A stretch of DNA of 64,000 nt, taken from Marthasterias glacialis (taxonomy: Eukaryota; Echinodermata; Asteroidea; Forcipulatida; Asteriidae). The DNA is taken from positions 22,069,219 through 22,133,218 of the forward strand of contig OU452219.1 of assembly GCA_911728455.2 (NCBI GenBank). The letters are read 5' to 3'. The position numbers and the translations under genes are program-made. The notes under the pieces were generated by a model, which searched no databases, had not been told where the DNA came from, and saw only the letters and a program-made list of their open reading frames with translations. Of the stretch, positions 34,962-46,468 are shown in pieces (the first letter of the stretch is position 1; the number at the start of each line of letters is the position of its first letter).

Positions 34962-35212
34962 TCCTGGTAATGCAACCAAAGGACCCCCAAAAGCAACTAG
35001 CACCGTAACCTATGTGAAGATACCTGTGAAGAGAAGATGATAAAGAAATGTCAGTTTTAGATGTGGGAGGGAAAACGCCACTGGGGAAAACCCACACAAT
35101 CCAGTCGGGACTAAAAAACTGAATCCACATACAAGGCTTCGGTCTGGGATTCGAACCAGGGTCCACAGAGGTGAAAGGCAGGAAAGAAACCATGAAGCCA
35201 ACCTGAATGCCC
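34962..35212 (-). mobile_element. tRNA-derived SINE, family 1, reverse copy
   Basis: On the minus strand the order is GGTTGGCTTCATGGTTTCTT, CTTTCACCTCTGTGGACCC, a B box GGTTCGAATCC, ACAAGCC-like CCTTGTATGTGGATTC, AGTCCCGACTGGATTGTGTG, GGTTTTCCCCAGTGG, CATCATCTTCTCTTCACAGG, TATCTTCACATAGG and the tail TTTGGTTGCATTACCAGGAA. It is nearly full length and gives two overlapping open frames that are translated SINE. Confidence 0.85.
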
Positions 35213-36064
35213 TGATGTTCAGTAAAGGATCTTGACTGATCTTCAAAATCCCATTATCGGACTAAACCAGTAGTTGTCAGATTCTTAATTATACTGACAT
35301 CACATTTCCACTCAACCAGAATGTAACATGAATGTAATGAATGAGTCTTGATGTAAAGCAAGGATACATGACATGACACAAGGTCTCAAGACATCTCCTT
35401 GTCTCCTCAGAAAACAACCCCAGTGAGGCCACAACAAAACCTTGGTGCTGCTAATATTATGAGTCACCAGAAACTTGTTTTTCTCTGCAATATTTTGATC
35501 CCTGGGGAGTCTGGCTTGATTTGTTTTACAGTTGTGAACTTGTTAGACTAGTGAAGTGAGATAATCACTCGTCTTGGCAAGGGGTTGAGGGGGTTGGATT
35601 AGTGGGTGGGGGTGGATTAGCCTATGATCCCTAGATGGTTTGTACTGCATGGGGTTTAAAGGAGTGTAGTGTTTGAATTAAGCGTGAGCTTGGATGCATT
35701 CTGGCAGATCTTACATAAAAGCTTTAGGCCGTATCGGATGTTGGTCATATACATACATGATGACCTGTGCACATCAGATTTAGCTCCTACAACTTGATGG
35801 AAAGTATTGTATTCAAATCAGGTTGCTAAATTTATAAAGTGTGGTAAAATGCCGAAGTGTATTGATTTACACTGCAACTGTCCAGAAAATAACATTATAG
35901 GAGATTTAATAACCTCTTTATACAGTGAATAAATCATCCATTATGAAGAAGGAGTAAATGTTTGGCTTAAGGCAAATATTGTTGCATGACTTGAAGCAGC
36001 ACCCGTCATAAACCATCCAACCCACTCCCCTTCTAAACCTAGACAGGCAGATGGAAGGATGCCT
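35213..36064. other. No gene; G-rich stretch
   Basis: A G-rich tract lies at 35579-35620 (AGGGGTTGAGGGGGTTGG followed by GTGGGTGGGGGTGG), which could form a G-quadruplex. No other feature is supportable. Confidence 0.5.
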
Positions 36065-36187
36065 TGGCCCAACTTCATAGCGCTGCTTACCACTGAATTC
36101 TTCACTAACGGCGCCCTGTAAACAATGTGATTCTATGAGCCGTAAGCGCATAAACCCGCGATAAGCAGCACCATGAAATTTGGCCCA
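36065..36187. mobile_element. MITE with GGCCCAACTTCATAGCGCTGCTTA-type ends
   Basis: The left end is TGGCCCAACTTCATAGCGCT followed by GCTTACC; the reverse complement of the right end is TGGGCCAAATTTCATGGTGC followed by TGCTTATC. The termini are inverted over about 28 bp. The interior has GGCGCCCTGTAAACAATGTG and GAGCCGTAAGCGC. About 123 bp, non-coding. Fragments lie at 16979-17051 and 20367-20417. The 103-codon minus-strand open frame at 35918-36229 reads through it and is not credible as a gene. Confidence 0.8.
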
Positions 36188-38445
36188 GCGGGATGGATCT
36201 GTACCCGTGCATTTATTGAACCAATTCACCTGACGTCATCATCACAAAAATCTTGGTTGTGCCATTTTGGAAGTCAATTTCACTGTGAGTTATACATAGT
36301 AGTGCACATTTGCAGCGTTTACACGTAAACCTGTTTACTTCCAAATTGGTGAGTGTGGCACCGCCGTGTGTGTGTGACATGCGTGCAGGGGGGTCATTAG
36401 ACCCTTTTGGGAATCTTAGCTTCAGTTTGGGCTACAGTTATTTTGAAAATGTGTTTTTTCAGTACAGGGCTTCAAATAGGCAACTGGAGCTGAAGCCCAA
36501 GCCAAAGTCATGGTTTTGAAAATGGCCATAGTCTCATCATCTCATAGGCTGTATCTGACTTGAGAGCTTCAGCTGTGGCTGTAGAAGAATCACTGAAAAG
36601 ACCTGTTATTCAACATTGTCACAACAGCCACAGCTGTTGCCGAAGTTACTTGAATCAGAAATTGACTTCTCTTTCAAAAAAGGGTTCTTTTTCAAAAAAA
36701 AGTATCATGTTAATTAAAAGGAAAAACTCTAAAAAGCTGAGCAGTCTTATAGTGACTGAAAGGTTACTTCAAATGCCATTATTAATCTCTAATAATAGTA
36801 CAAGCAGTGGAACCTTGAGGTTGTGATGACCAGGAGAGTAGACAAGCACCTAGTCTAACCTCATTTTACAAAACTCTTGCAACAAGAAGTTTTAATAGTT
36901 CCCTTGGTAATGATGCTTTTTTTATTGTCAATATTCACATCACCACTACAGCTATTTTGGTAAAAACAACTTGAGTTATGATGTTTACAGCCTTGAAGGC
37001 TGAAACCCAAAACCCATGTTTAGGTGAATACATCCAATTTCAGAGCAGTTTCCAGGAAAAGTCCACCAAAGTGACAAAGCATGGAGACTTTCCTTCGTTC
37101 ATGGACAAAGTAATTAAAGTAAAGCATTGTCTCATGTGTGAAATGAACAGGTAATTGGAATTTGATCCCTGGAATAAATTTTCTGCAGTTTACTGTCAGA
37201 TGTAGGCCTACAAAGTAAATTGTAGACAGTTGTTATAAATTATCTGAAATAATATGAAAGATTGGATTGCATTCATAATGAATCTTCTGAACAACCAGCT
37301 GGTGTTTTCATAGGAAAGGGTAAATATTTCATTTAATGGGGCCATCTCCTTGGTTTGCTGGCCAAATGCTTTGTTTAAACACCCAATGTCTTGTCAAAAT
37401 TCTCTCTAAATGGTCTGGCTGGCTGGTTCAGAGTAGTGAAAAAAATGGCGGGCCAGTGAAAGGCTGGTCCTGCTGGCCAGTCACTAAAAAAGGAAAGGGC
37501 AAACTCTGTAACGATGACCAGTTTTTTTAGTAACAATAATGCAGGCCCTATCTTCTACTTTATGGATTGAGGAAAGTTCAGTATATATTAGATTTGGGTT
37601 TCTTTGGATATTACATTGTCATAAACAGTTTTGCAGTGAAAAGATAACTGAAAAGAATGTAGCAGCTGTGGTCAATACACTTGACCCCGTTTAACCTTCA
37701 ACCCTAACCCCAACCTCAAAAGTGGTTTTGATGCTCGCATTTTGGGACTAAATTGCCAAACTTAGAACCAATAGGAAGGCGGGTAGCTATCAATCAACAT
37801 AGCTTTGTCATTACATCATGGCGTAAGTGACTTATCGTGACCTTGTGACCCCATGCACGGGGTCAAATTCACGCCATACAGGCCCACAGGGTCTTGTCAC
37901 CTTGTTTTTCCCTCTCTTATTTGTTTTGATATACATTCATGGTTTGATGAGGCGCTGTCTACATCATGTTATTTACCTTTGGGCATTTGAAACAGATGTT
38001 AAATTGATGTGGATACTTTTAGAGTGATTCATAGGACAATAAGAAGTTTTCAGAGAAATTGAGCTTTTCCATGGACAGCTCTTTTCCTCCAAGATACAGC
38101 TGAGAAAAATATGAAACAAGATATGAATTAAATAAGATAAGTATATGAAATAAGACACATTTTTCATTCCCTAGCTACATTACAATAGATGACTTGGTCA
38201 ACATGTTTTAGATTCCAATTTTCATTCAGTCTCAGATGAGACATCTGGCTTCTTGAATTCTCAATCAAGTCAAATCCTGGAAATTTTTGCCCTTTTGGTT
38301 GGCAGATTCATACATTCCTTTATTCATCCACTTGTAATCCTGTAGATTCATAATTCTGACTTTAGATCTGTTCTTTCATTTTAATAACACAGTAAAACTA
38401 AAAGGCATTTTATTAGGTGCTATTAAACATTGTTTGAAAGCATCT
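36188..38445. other. No gene recognised over 2.2 kb
   Basis: Inverted GCTGTGGCTGT-type motifs form a potential hairpin at 36567-36645 (AGCTGTGGCTGT at the left, ACAGCCACAGCT at the right, loop about 40 bp). Open frames at 36310 and 36560 have no recognisable domain. Confidence 0.45.
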
Positions 38446-38671
38446 CAACTCCTTAGGAGTATGCAGCACTGACGGCCAAATTGGCACACAGGTTGCTTAT
38501 CATTCACATCAACAAGCTCTACCCTCTCAGGTACCCATTTACTCCTGGGTGATCAGAAGCAATTAAGTGTCTTGCCCAAAGACACAAATGACATGACTGG
38601 GATTCAAACCCTTACTCTGATGACTCCGCCATCAGAATTTGACGCTCTTGACCCCTCGGCCACAACCCCCT
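38446..38671 (-). mobile_element. tRNA-derived SINE, family 2 (Leu/Ser-like head), truncated
   Basis: On the minus strand the head starts GGGGGTTGTGGCCGAGGGGT, giving an A box TGGCCGAGGGGTCAAG and a B box GGTTTGAATCCC (38599-38610), followed by GTGTCTTTGGGCAAGACACT and the body AGTAAATGGGTACCTGAGAG. The TGGCCGAGTGGTCTAAG-type A box is that of tRNA-Leu/Ser. It shares its head with 60163-60511 and 1480-1765. The 3' tail seen at 60 kb is missing. Confidence 0.75.
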
Positions 38672-39901
38672 ACATGAGATTACAGCATTTTCATCATAAA
38701 CTCCACTTTGAAGCTGTTGTACTGTAAAAATATCTTGTTTTATTTATTATCATCATCAAAAACACCTCCAAGAGCAGGATGGATTGATCCCCATTCCCAC
38801 CAATTATATTGAAGAGCAGGAGGTAATACTTCAGACTTTTTGCACAGTTAAGGACCAAAGTCACTCCCTTCAACTCCCTCCCCTCTAAAACGTTGTAGAT
38901 TTTTCTTCGGATGAAAATAATTTTGAGACAGAGTAAGCTGTCCTGTATAAGGTTTGGCAGAGTGCTTTATGATAAATCTAGCATATTGTGTTGTTTTTAC
39001 CCTTACACCAATGTGCCATAAGTACTGTATCCACGGGCCTGTTCCAGCCCTATTACCCGAGTAGCCTATGGATTTTTGTTTTCTGTAGGACCAAGATAGT
39101 ACATAGTATACAGTGCTATTGGTATAAGCGTAAATCCAAAATAATACTAATCTTATCAATTTAGCATCTAAACATACCACTTACCATAGCTCATCATTAT
39201 TCTGTGTTACAAAGGAACTAAATTGCAAATATGACATGCCTTTGTATTGTATTATGACATGCTAATGTACACCATTAAAGTATAATTCAATGGCCGGTTC
39301 TACTTAGCCTTGGTAGTTAGTTAACCAGGTGTTACCCAGAATCCTTTGTGTTAACGACTCGACCACACCAACTGGTGTGAATAAACGACAAATCCATTGG
39401 CACTTTAGGCCTCATTTGTTATTTGGAAATTGATATAATTGGATAAAGGGGGGGTAGTTTTTTAATGTGGCATTCAACGATTACCAATTAAATGCCAGGA
39501 ATGTCCTCTTCTGACCTCAGAATGTGTCATTATTTCTCTAATATTTGATGATTGATAACTGAACAAATAATATCATATTTCGTTGTTGGTTGAAATTCTT
39601 GAAACAGCTGGTCATGACACGCTAGGTGTTTCTAATGTGGTCACAGCGAGGTTAATCAGGGAAGCTAATTTGCGTCACTCTTGAAGATGTGTTGACATCA
39701 TTTCATCTTTTGTCTGTATTTCTAAATTACAATGATTTATCACTTCAAGTCTTTTGTTCAATCAACCAAATTAGATTTTAAACACCTTGCTTAATGAATC
39801 AGCCAGGTAAAGCTGTCTGGTTGTACACCCGTCCAATGACTAATCAATCACTCACCATCATCTTACCTCACCAGCCTACTCACCACACCCACACCAGGGC
39901 A
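38672..39901. other. No gene; possible family-3 remnant
   Basis: At 39002-39133 ACACCAATGTGCCATAAGTA and CAGTGCTATTGGTATAAGCG are roughly inverted, and the left part resembles the outer end of the family-3 SINE (ACACCGATGTGTCTTAAGCA at 57726). A 110-codon minus-strand open frame (38848-39180) crosses it and has no recognisable domain. Confidence 0.4.
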
Positions 39902-40011
39902 AAGTTTTATTGCACAGTTTAGGCAAAAATATCTAACAAATTTCTACTGGGACAAATAAGTGGGGAACCAGCCGAAAACCACACACATTACATGGTATTT
40001 TGGTTGGTAAC
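39902..40011 (+). mobile_element. MITE fragment (CCAATTTCATA family), diverged
   Basis: GTGGGGAACCAGCCGAAAAC, CACACACATTACATGGTATT and TTGGTTGGTAAC match the interior order of 47372-47567. The termini are not recognisable, so the assignment is weak. Confidence 0.35.
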
Positions 40012-42012
40012 TTTTTTCCTGGGCTATTGTTATGATTATGAAGTCTAGTCCATACCAAATGTCTAATTAAACAATTTTTTGTTCAGTGCCAACAAAATCC
40101 ACGGAAAAACGTAGACTAATCATAATTACCTTATTAGAAACTTAGTACATTCCAAACTGCTAGTGCTATGGTATGTATGTTATTACTCATTGGTCCCTAG
40201 CCATATTTAGTACATTCCTGAAACTTTCACATTTCCCCCAAACCTCAAGAAACTAATCAGACCAAAGGGATTAATCAACCTCAAATCTCAGCCCTTACAG
40301 TTTCCCAGTGATACATCTGGGTTGAAAAACGTGAAAAATTAAGAGGAGCATTGCTTGAAGGATTCAGCCTCATAACTGGCCAATCTAATCTGGCATTTAA
40401 ACTGTCTGTCTGACAATAAACTACACCACCAGACGAACTGTAATCCATTGCACTAAACCACTGAAGTACATGGCTCCACCAGCAGTACTTCCCTTAATGA
40501 GTAATAAAAATTACAAAGATTTTGAGTTAGAAAACTGGGTGTGTCTAGCAAATAAATTTATTAGGCCTTTTTGCGTGGATAATTCAGTCATTTATTACAT
40601 TGTTCAAGGCCTGAATAAGGCAGCTTTGTCAGAATGCACCAATTTCTCTTGATACTTGGGTTTTTTTCTGTTGTGATATTGTTACTTGGCGTAGACAAGT
40701 AGCAGCTTGCATGTGCAGGTGTTTTTTTGCAATAACCAGCTTGCTTCTGGGCTTGTAGAAATACAACAGAGGCACATCCTTGTTTGTTGTGCCCCTGGAA
40801 AAATACTAATTTTTGAATATTGTGAACCTGCGATCAATTGTTGTTTTAGGCCCGGTTGGTCAGATGCTGTTGGTCAGAGCAGCTATTGATTTTTAAAATG
40901 GATTGTTTTTGTTCGTTGTAGGTTTTTCCTGGGCAAGTGCTCGGATGTAATAATAAAGCCTTTGTTTGCAAAGTGTATTGTTCAACTCAGGAAAATTAGA
41001 GCAAGCTTTTCATCGGAGCAGCTGAAATTTTTTTTTAATAAAAGGCCGTGAAAAGTGACTCTCTTTGTTGATACAAGGTTGCTATGAACGACATCATTGC
41101 TATATTAAGGAGAAGTCTGGGTGATAATTTGAATAACGGTTAGGCAGTGACAGCTTGTATAGGATTGGTGGAGAGGTTTAGTGTTCAACCTGCAAGGTAC
41201 CCTTGGTAGAAAGTGGAGCCCTTGTGACAGTGGTGAGGATTTTGATGTTGGAATAATTACGACAAGGTTAAAGGGCTTTCAGTAGGAAGCTATGCAGAAT
41301 GATGAATGGTTTCATGTCAGACACAAATTGTTTCTTAATGGCCCTGAAACTTTCTTGGGTTCACTTCTAGGACTCATTTGCAGAGACTAATAATTCCAAA
41401 AGTATCATTCTTATGATTACAAAAAATACCTCCACCTAATTGTTTTCATAGATTATACTAAAACTTTGATTAAAAAATCCAGTTACTACATCTGCTGATA
41501 ATGAAATATGAGCACCTGAAACTTGAAGTCTTCAGGAAAGTCTGATCCATACAAGGTGTGAAAGCAACCCCTTGGGGTTGATCGGTGACATCTATTGGAC
41601 CTTACCTTCCCCGAGGATAAACCCTGGGGCATGTTAGTCGCCAATATTTGGATTGTTTTGTGCCGAAAATGTAACAGTAATGGTTGTTGATGGAGGGTAC
41701 AATGTCAGATCCCCATAGGGAGGCTATCCCATCATCCTTGGGGCATTAGACGGTCAACAAAGCTGTGTTGAAAGGAAGCAATAGTAGTCAGGATAAACAC
41801 CTCATGTTTTTCTTGCCTAGAGCATGTGTAATAATGAGACAGTTCAAGAATTTTTAATTGTTTGATGAATTCCTTTAATGTTTTTTATGTTTTTGAAGGG
41901 AAATTTATTCAGTCAACTAATTTACAGATCAGTAATAGAGACATCAAGTTTTGGTTATAGCTAGTGTACAATGTAACTGTTTACATAAAAGCCCTTTACA
42001 AAAATCTGCGTT
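40012..42012. other. No gene recognised over 2 kb
   Basis: Random-looking open frames of about 60 codons; no repeat that I can support. Confidence 0.45.
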
Positions 42013-42313
42013 GCCCCCTTCACACTACCAAGCCAATTCCCAGGAATGAACCCCAGGAAATTCCTGGGGAATGTTAACCCCCACCACCACCCTATGGTCA
42101 ATTCACACTTGATGTGATTTTCTTGGGGAAAATGAATACTGAGTGTGCTAACCATAATGTCATCTTGCTTAATCCTACACCCAAACAGGGGTAACTATTT
42201 CCAAGGGAAAGTTGCAAATATAAGATTTTGCCAGGGTTAGCGATTAAATTGTGAAAAGGTCAAACAAATTTTCCAGGTAGTTTCATGGGAAATCTGTCTG
42301 GTGTGAAAGACGC
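42013..42313. mobile_element. MITE with TTCACAC...CCAATTCCCAGGAA ends
   Basis: The left end is CCCCCTTCACACTACCAAGC followed by CAATTCCCAGGAA; the reverse complement of the right end is GCGTCTTTCACACCAGACAG followed by ATTTCCCATGAAA. Interior motifs AGGAAATTCCTGGGGAAT, TTAACCCC, CCACC and GGGTTAGCGATTAAATTGTG recur in the 60681-60892 copy. About 300 bp, non-coding. The TTCACAC / GTGTGAA termini support a DNA transposon origin; the superfamily is not assigned. Confidence 0.75.
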
Positions 42314-43224
42314 TTACAAAAGTTTGGACATGCTGTATAGAAATCACCTATAAGGAGACTTTAAGCTCATTTCATTCATGAAAATTCAAATTGGTTATAA
42401 CGCTTTCAAAATATTTAAAGTTGACTTATATAAAAAGAAAAGAACTGGAACTAACAAATAATAAACAGAGCTGAAATGTTTGCTAGGTGGTTAAACACTA
42501 AAGAATAGTTTTGCAGTGACTCCATGAGAAATCTCTTCTTTTTCCGTCTTCTTTATAAATTAGAATAGAGTTGTTAGGTAAAATTTGAATTTCATAGGAG
42601 CACCCCCCCCCCTAACTTCATGATCTGAATGAAGTGTAAGATATATGTTGTTTTCTATAGGGAGAAGGCAGGGGTTCGGATGCTATGCTGTTTAATATGA
42701 TGGACTTTATCAAACTAAAGTTTGCAGAGTTCATGATATTATAGAGAGGAAGCATACATCTACTCTGGCTGGAGTACACATCTAAGGTCCTCTTGTTGGA
42801 GTAGAGCTTATTAATCTCATTCTTGCATCATCGAAAGACGTGTACCAGGGAACGACAAGTTGACTGCAGGAGTTTGTCATTCGACTTAAAATATTGTATC
42901 ATGATATTGAGTTTGTATTCTAGCAAGGGATTAACCGCTTATAGCTGTTTGCTATAAGTGGGTGGTGCTAACTGAATCTTTTGTTTGGCTGGAGGTTGGG
43001 AAGGGGCGGCAGGGTTGATGTTGTCTTCTGCATTGTGTCTGGCTTGATTTATGGGTGGGTAAATTTAGAAAGATATTTGAGGTGTTTAAATGGTGTGGAC
43101 ACTACACCCTCTGCATACTCTGATGATTACACCAAATGTAAATGGCTTAAAAGTCTTGTTCACTATTCAGGTTTTTCAGTTCTGGAATTTCATCTTTGAG
43201 AAGGTTAGACCATTTTTATTTTGC
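42314..43224. other. No recognisable gene
   Basis: A poly(C) run (about 10 C) lies at 42603-42612. Two overlapping plus-strand open frames (42981-43272) have no recognisable domain. Confidence 0.45.
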
Positions 43225-43340
43225 AAAAGACACTCCCAATGGAAAATCTTTAAGTCTATGGGAAACTTTTGAAGGGGCACCAAGGGTCCAGGGCAAAAGA
43301 GGCCAGGCCTTCGTGGCGTCCATTTATTTCCAGGCCTGGA
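43225..43340 (-). repeat. Interspersed repeat (GGCCCGATACTTCA family), fragment
   Basis: Minus-strand motifs GACGCCACGAAGGCCTGGCC, TCTTTTGCCCTGGACCCTTG, GTGCCCCTTCAAAAGTTTCC and AAGATTTTCCATTGGGAGTG parallel 1785-1908 and the forward copies. Diverged. Confidence 0.45.
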
Positions 43341-43595
43341 TTTTGTTTAAATAGATTTTTTGATGTAGAAGAAATATTTGTGGATGTTATTTCAGAAATC
43401 CAAAATAAAACTTTATTTGGATTCAATTGATTTAGCTTTTGATTAGTCAGCTTTCATTTTACAGTGTGTTCTTCATGGAGATACATTGAAGTGATGAACT
43501 TGAGTTAGCCCTCTAATCAATGGTCAGGTATGATGGTCAGAATACACAAGGTCAAATAGGGTCTGAATGGTGACCATTCAAACTTTACATATATA

Positions 43596-43662
43596 CCCAG
43601 ACGGGATTGGAACCTGGGTCATGATGAGGTAGACAATTCACCTTGGCTTACTGACCTCAGGT
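43596..43662 (-). mobile_element. tRNA-like SINE head, family 4
   Basis: On the minus strand CCTGAGGTCAGTAAGCCAAG, GTGAATTGTCTACCTCATCA and a B box GGTTCCAATCC (43605-43615) lie at tRNA spacing. It matches 33793-33872 in layout. It sits about 15 bp from the palindromic element at 43679. Confidence 0.5.
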
Positions 43663-43678
43663 TGCTAAGCATTTAGCC

Positions 43679-44043
43679 AATAAGCCATTTGCGAGTTAGA
43701 TTTGAGTATTGTCTGGTACAATAACTTGCTTTAGTCACAACTTACTGCTTAAATCTGAATTCCTCAGTCTAAAGAGACAGTTGCTATGTCACATGATTAG
43801 GGGCAAGCTTTTGCATAGTTACATAAGAGACAGCGAACACCCATACACAATTTTGAATGCATGTGCACGGCACAATGGTACCAGGCTTTGTCCATTTGGA
43901 GGTTGCTATACAAAAGCTTGCCCCAAACCATTTGACAAAGCAACTGTCTCTTTAGTCTGAGGAATTCAAATATAAGTGGTAACTTGTGACTAAGCAAGTC
44001 ATTGTACCAGACATCATTCAAATCTAACTCGCAAATGGCTTAT
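43679..44043. mobile_element. Foldback (long inverted repeat) MITE, 365 bp
   Basis: The left arm starts AATAAGCCATTTGCGAGTTA, continues TGTCTGGTACAATAACTTGC, CTGAATTCCTCAGTCTAAAG and GACAGTTGCTATGTC; the right arm is its reverse complement almost throughout, ending GCAAATGGCTTATT. The arms are about 140 bp with few differences. Because of the symmetry, the open frames on both strands give the same peptide pattern (FLxLKRQLLC), which shows they are artefacts. No transposase is present. Confidence 0.9.
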
Positions 44044-45104
44044 TACCGACTAATGACCGAGTACCAGCTCAATGAAAGTAGCTAAAGATGTTTGTGTTGT
44101 TTATTACTTCATTTGACTTTCTGAGTAGAGATCAAACCCTTCAGATCTGTTTTTTACAATCTCAAGAGTTATCATCAGCTCTTTATACCAGAGAGGATGC
44201 ATTGATCAGTTTGACAGCATACAATGGACGTCTAGTGCTTCATCTGTGAGTCTGCTTATTTTATTGTATCCTGCCTGCCATTAATCTTAAGCTTTTCCGA
44301 CATAACACTTTCTTATGAATGAACAACAAATTGATCCATCAAAGGAGGTTATCAAAAGACTTCCAAGTACGTTACTTCTGAAAGTCTTTAATCTTCTTAG
44401 ATCTTCCTAGGAACACAATACACTTCAAATTAATCAACTTTACTTTGTCCATGCAGATATGACCTAATATAAAAAAGAAATTGAGGAATTGACTGAAGTG
44501 TTGTTGTTTTGCATTGGGTGAGTTTTCGATTATCTAAAGTTGAATATCTGTTGTATTGATGATCTCGTACCCAAGGTCAACCATAGGAGCTAGCCTCTGG
44601 AAAACCAGTTCAAACACCTCAAGCTCAAACACACTGTGATGACGTACACGGACATGATATGTTACAGAGTTTGCTGTTTCAAATATCTGCAGGGTATCCA
44701 CTTGTTTTCATTCCATACTTTCATTCCTATCTATCTGCAAAGTGAATTACTTTGGGAAAAGCCTTTTCCAGTATTGCAAATATGTCAACCAATTTGCCAA
44801 GTTATGAACCCAACATGAAAAGAATCTCCGTCTGGCTACTGCTGAATTGTCAAGTAGTTCTCTTGGGAAATTAGAGGAACAGCACATGCCATGTCAGCAT
44901 AAACTTCAAGTCAGGTGGATTCCACATCCAATATGTTGCAGTTTTGGGAATGCACGTTTCAAATGATGTTTATCCTGTTTTTTTTCCGATTTTATTTTCA
45001 AAAGAGTGTTGTTGATTTGTTAAGGTGCATTTCATGTTATTTGATACAGTGTTTTTGGAGAAGGTGCAGAGCTTTACTATTTTCTCAGTGTATGGCTGGT
45101 CTTA
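44044..45104. other. No recognisable feature
   Basis: AT-rich unique sequence with the start of a 181-codon open frame (44915) discussed under the adjacent repeat. Confidence 0.45.
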
Positions 45105-45300
45105 TTGAGTGTATACCCATTGTCTTATCCTGTGTATACCCAGTATATACCCAGTATATACCCAGTGTGTTATCCAGTATATCCCCAGTGTCTTATCCAG
45201 TGTATACTCGGTGTAGTATCCAGTGTATACCCAGTGTTTTATATAGTATATCCCAGGGGCTAGTCTTATCCAGTGTGTACCCAGTGTGTACCCAGTGTAA
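45105..45300. repeat. Irregular minisatellite, CAGTGTATACC-type units
   Basis: At least twelve CAGTGTATACC, CAGTATATACC, CAGTGTxTTATC variants follow each other at 11-14 bp spacing between about 45108 and 45298, with higher blocks of 24-28 bp. The window's longest open frame (44915-45460, 181 codons) runs through it; its middle is a degenerate Y-P-V/I-Y-T/S repeat, so the frame is open because of the repeat rather than selection. Outside the repeat no domain is recognisable. Confidence 0.8.
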
Positions 45301-46218
45301 CTACTTGTACACCTGTAATATTTTCAATATATGTAATATGTTATTGAAAACAAGGAAACATTTTAGACAACTTAACAAAGAACATACTAACTGTTTACTA
45401 AAACAGCATCTGGCATCTTGTTCGTCAACCATCATAATGTCATGTAGAATATTTTATTAATGAAACCCAAATGATAATCACCATGTCTGACCTCTGATAA
45501 CCTCTCAGGTTCACCCCCTTGGGCTTAATTCATTCCATTATCACTCAAGCCAATCCCCCACTTTACAGAAGGATTCATTATTCATGTGGTTTTGTGCTTC
45601 AGTTATATTCATTTATCCCTGCTTCACAACTCCCCTGGTTTCCTTTATCATGTCAGCCAGCCTCTGTTAGCTATGGGTTGGTACCTTTGTACCTCACAGC
45701 ATAATTGCATTGCAGATTAACCCAGATACAATGGGGGTAATAATAGTTCAATGCAGGGGACCAATACAAGGTAAGGAGGCCTGTCTAATAAGAACTCTCC
45801 CAGTAACTGCTAAGATGTTCTGTTTGCTCTCAATGATGAAGCTCTTTGAAGACGAAGAAGGAGACGGGGAGCTTGTATTGCACCTTGGGTGGTTTTGAAG
45901 TGGCATAGTGTGACGATGTTTAGTGTGGACGTTGTGTTGTGTGTATTGACAATTAAGATGATCAGGATGGACTCTTACCACCATGGATTCAAAATACAAT
46001 AGAGGAACAAAGGCTTTTTGATGATGCACATATTCAGTGGGTTCCTCTCAGCTAGCGTCATTATTCTATGACTTAATCACTGTGCATGCGTTCAGCGTAA
46101 TGATTTTATGAAACTCCAATACTTTAACAGTAAAGCTTCATGCAAACTAGCTAAACAGTACACTTACACTTTAATCATAACTTTCTGGTTGTCTTTTCAT
46201 TTTAGAATTTGCAATTTG
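45301..46218. other. No recognisable gene
   Basis: A 55-bp interval at 45716-45770 is flanked by GCATTGCAG and GGTAAGG, resembling splice sites, with one open phase; this alone is too weak to call an exon. Minus-strand open frame 45748-46029 has no recognisable domain. Confidence 0.4.
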
Positions 46219-46468
46219 GCATTCAGGTTGGCTTAGTGGTTTCTTCTCTACCTTAAAACCTCTGTGGACTTTGCATTGTGGAGTGTGTTTTCAGTCACTA
46301 CTTGATCGCATGGGTTTTCCCTATTTGGGGTTTTTCCTCTCACATCTAAAATTAATCTTTTTTCATCATCTTCTCTTTGAGAAGGTATCTTCAGGTATCT
46401 TCAGACCTTTGGGTTACAATGCTAGACACTTTTGAGGGTTCTTTGGTTTCATTACCAGAAAGATACAG
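46219..46468 (+). mobile_element. tRNA-derived SINE, family 1, B box lost
   Basis: The head GCATTCAGGTTGGCTTAGTG has an intact A box TTGGCTTAGTGG. CCTCTGTGGACTTTGCATTG shows that the B box has been deleted between GTGGAC and TTTGCATTG. The body (TTTTCAGTCACTACTTGATC, GCATGGGTTTTCCCTATTTG, CACATCTAAAATTAATC) and the tail GGTTCTTTGGTTTCATTACC follow. TATCTTCAGG is duplicated inside it (GGTATCTTCA twice). Confidence 0.8.

Noticed and set aside
43709-44021. Similar peptides on opposite strands, as if a duplicated gene
   Set aside because: They come from the two arms of the palindromic element and must resemble each other for that reason.
45716-45770. 55-bp internal exon between GCATTGCAG and GGTAAGG
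   Set aside because: Splice-like sites this short occur often by chance; no adjacent exon with compatible phase was found.
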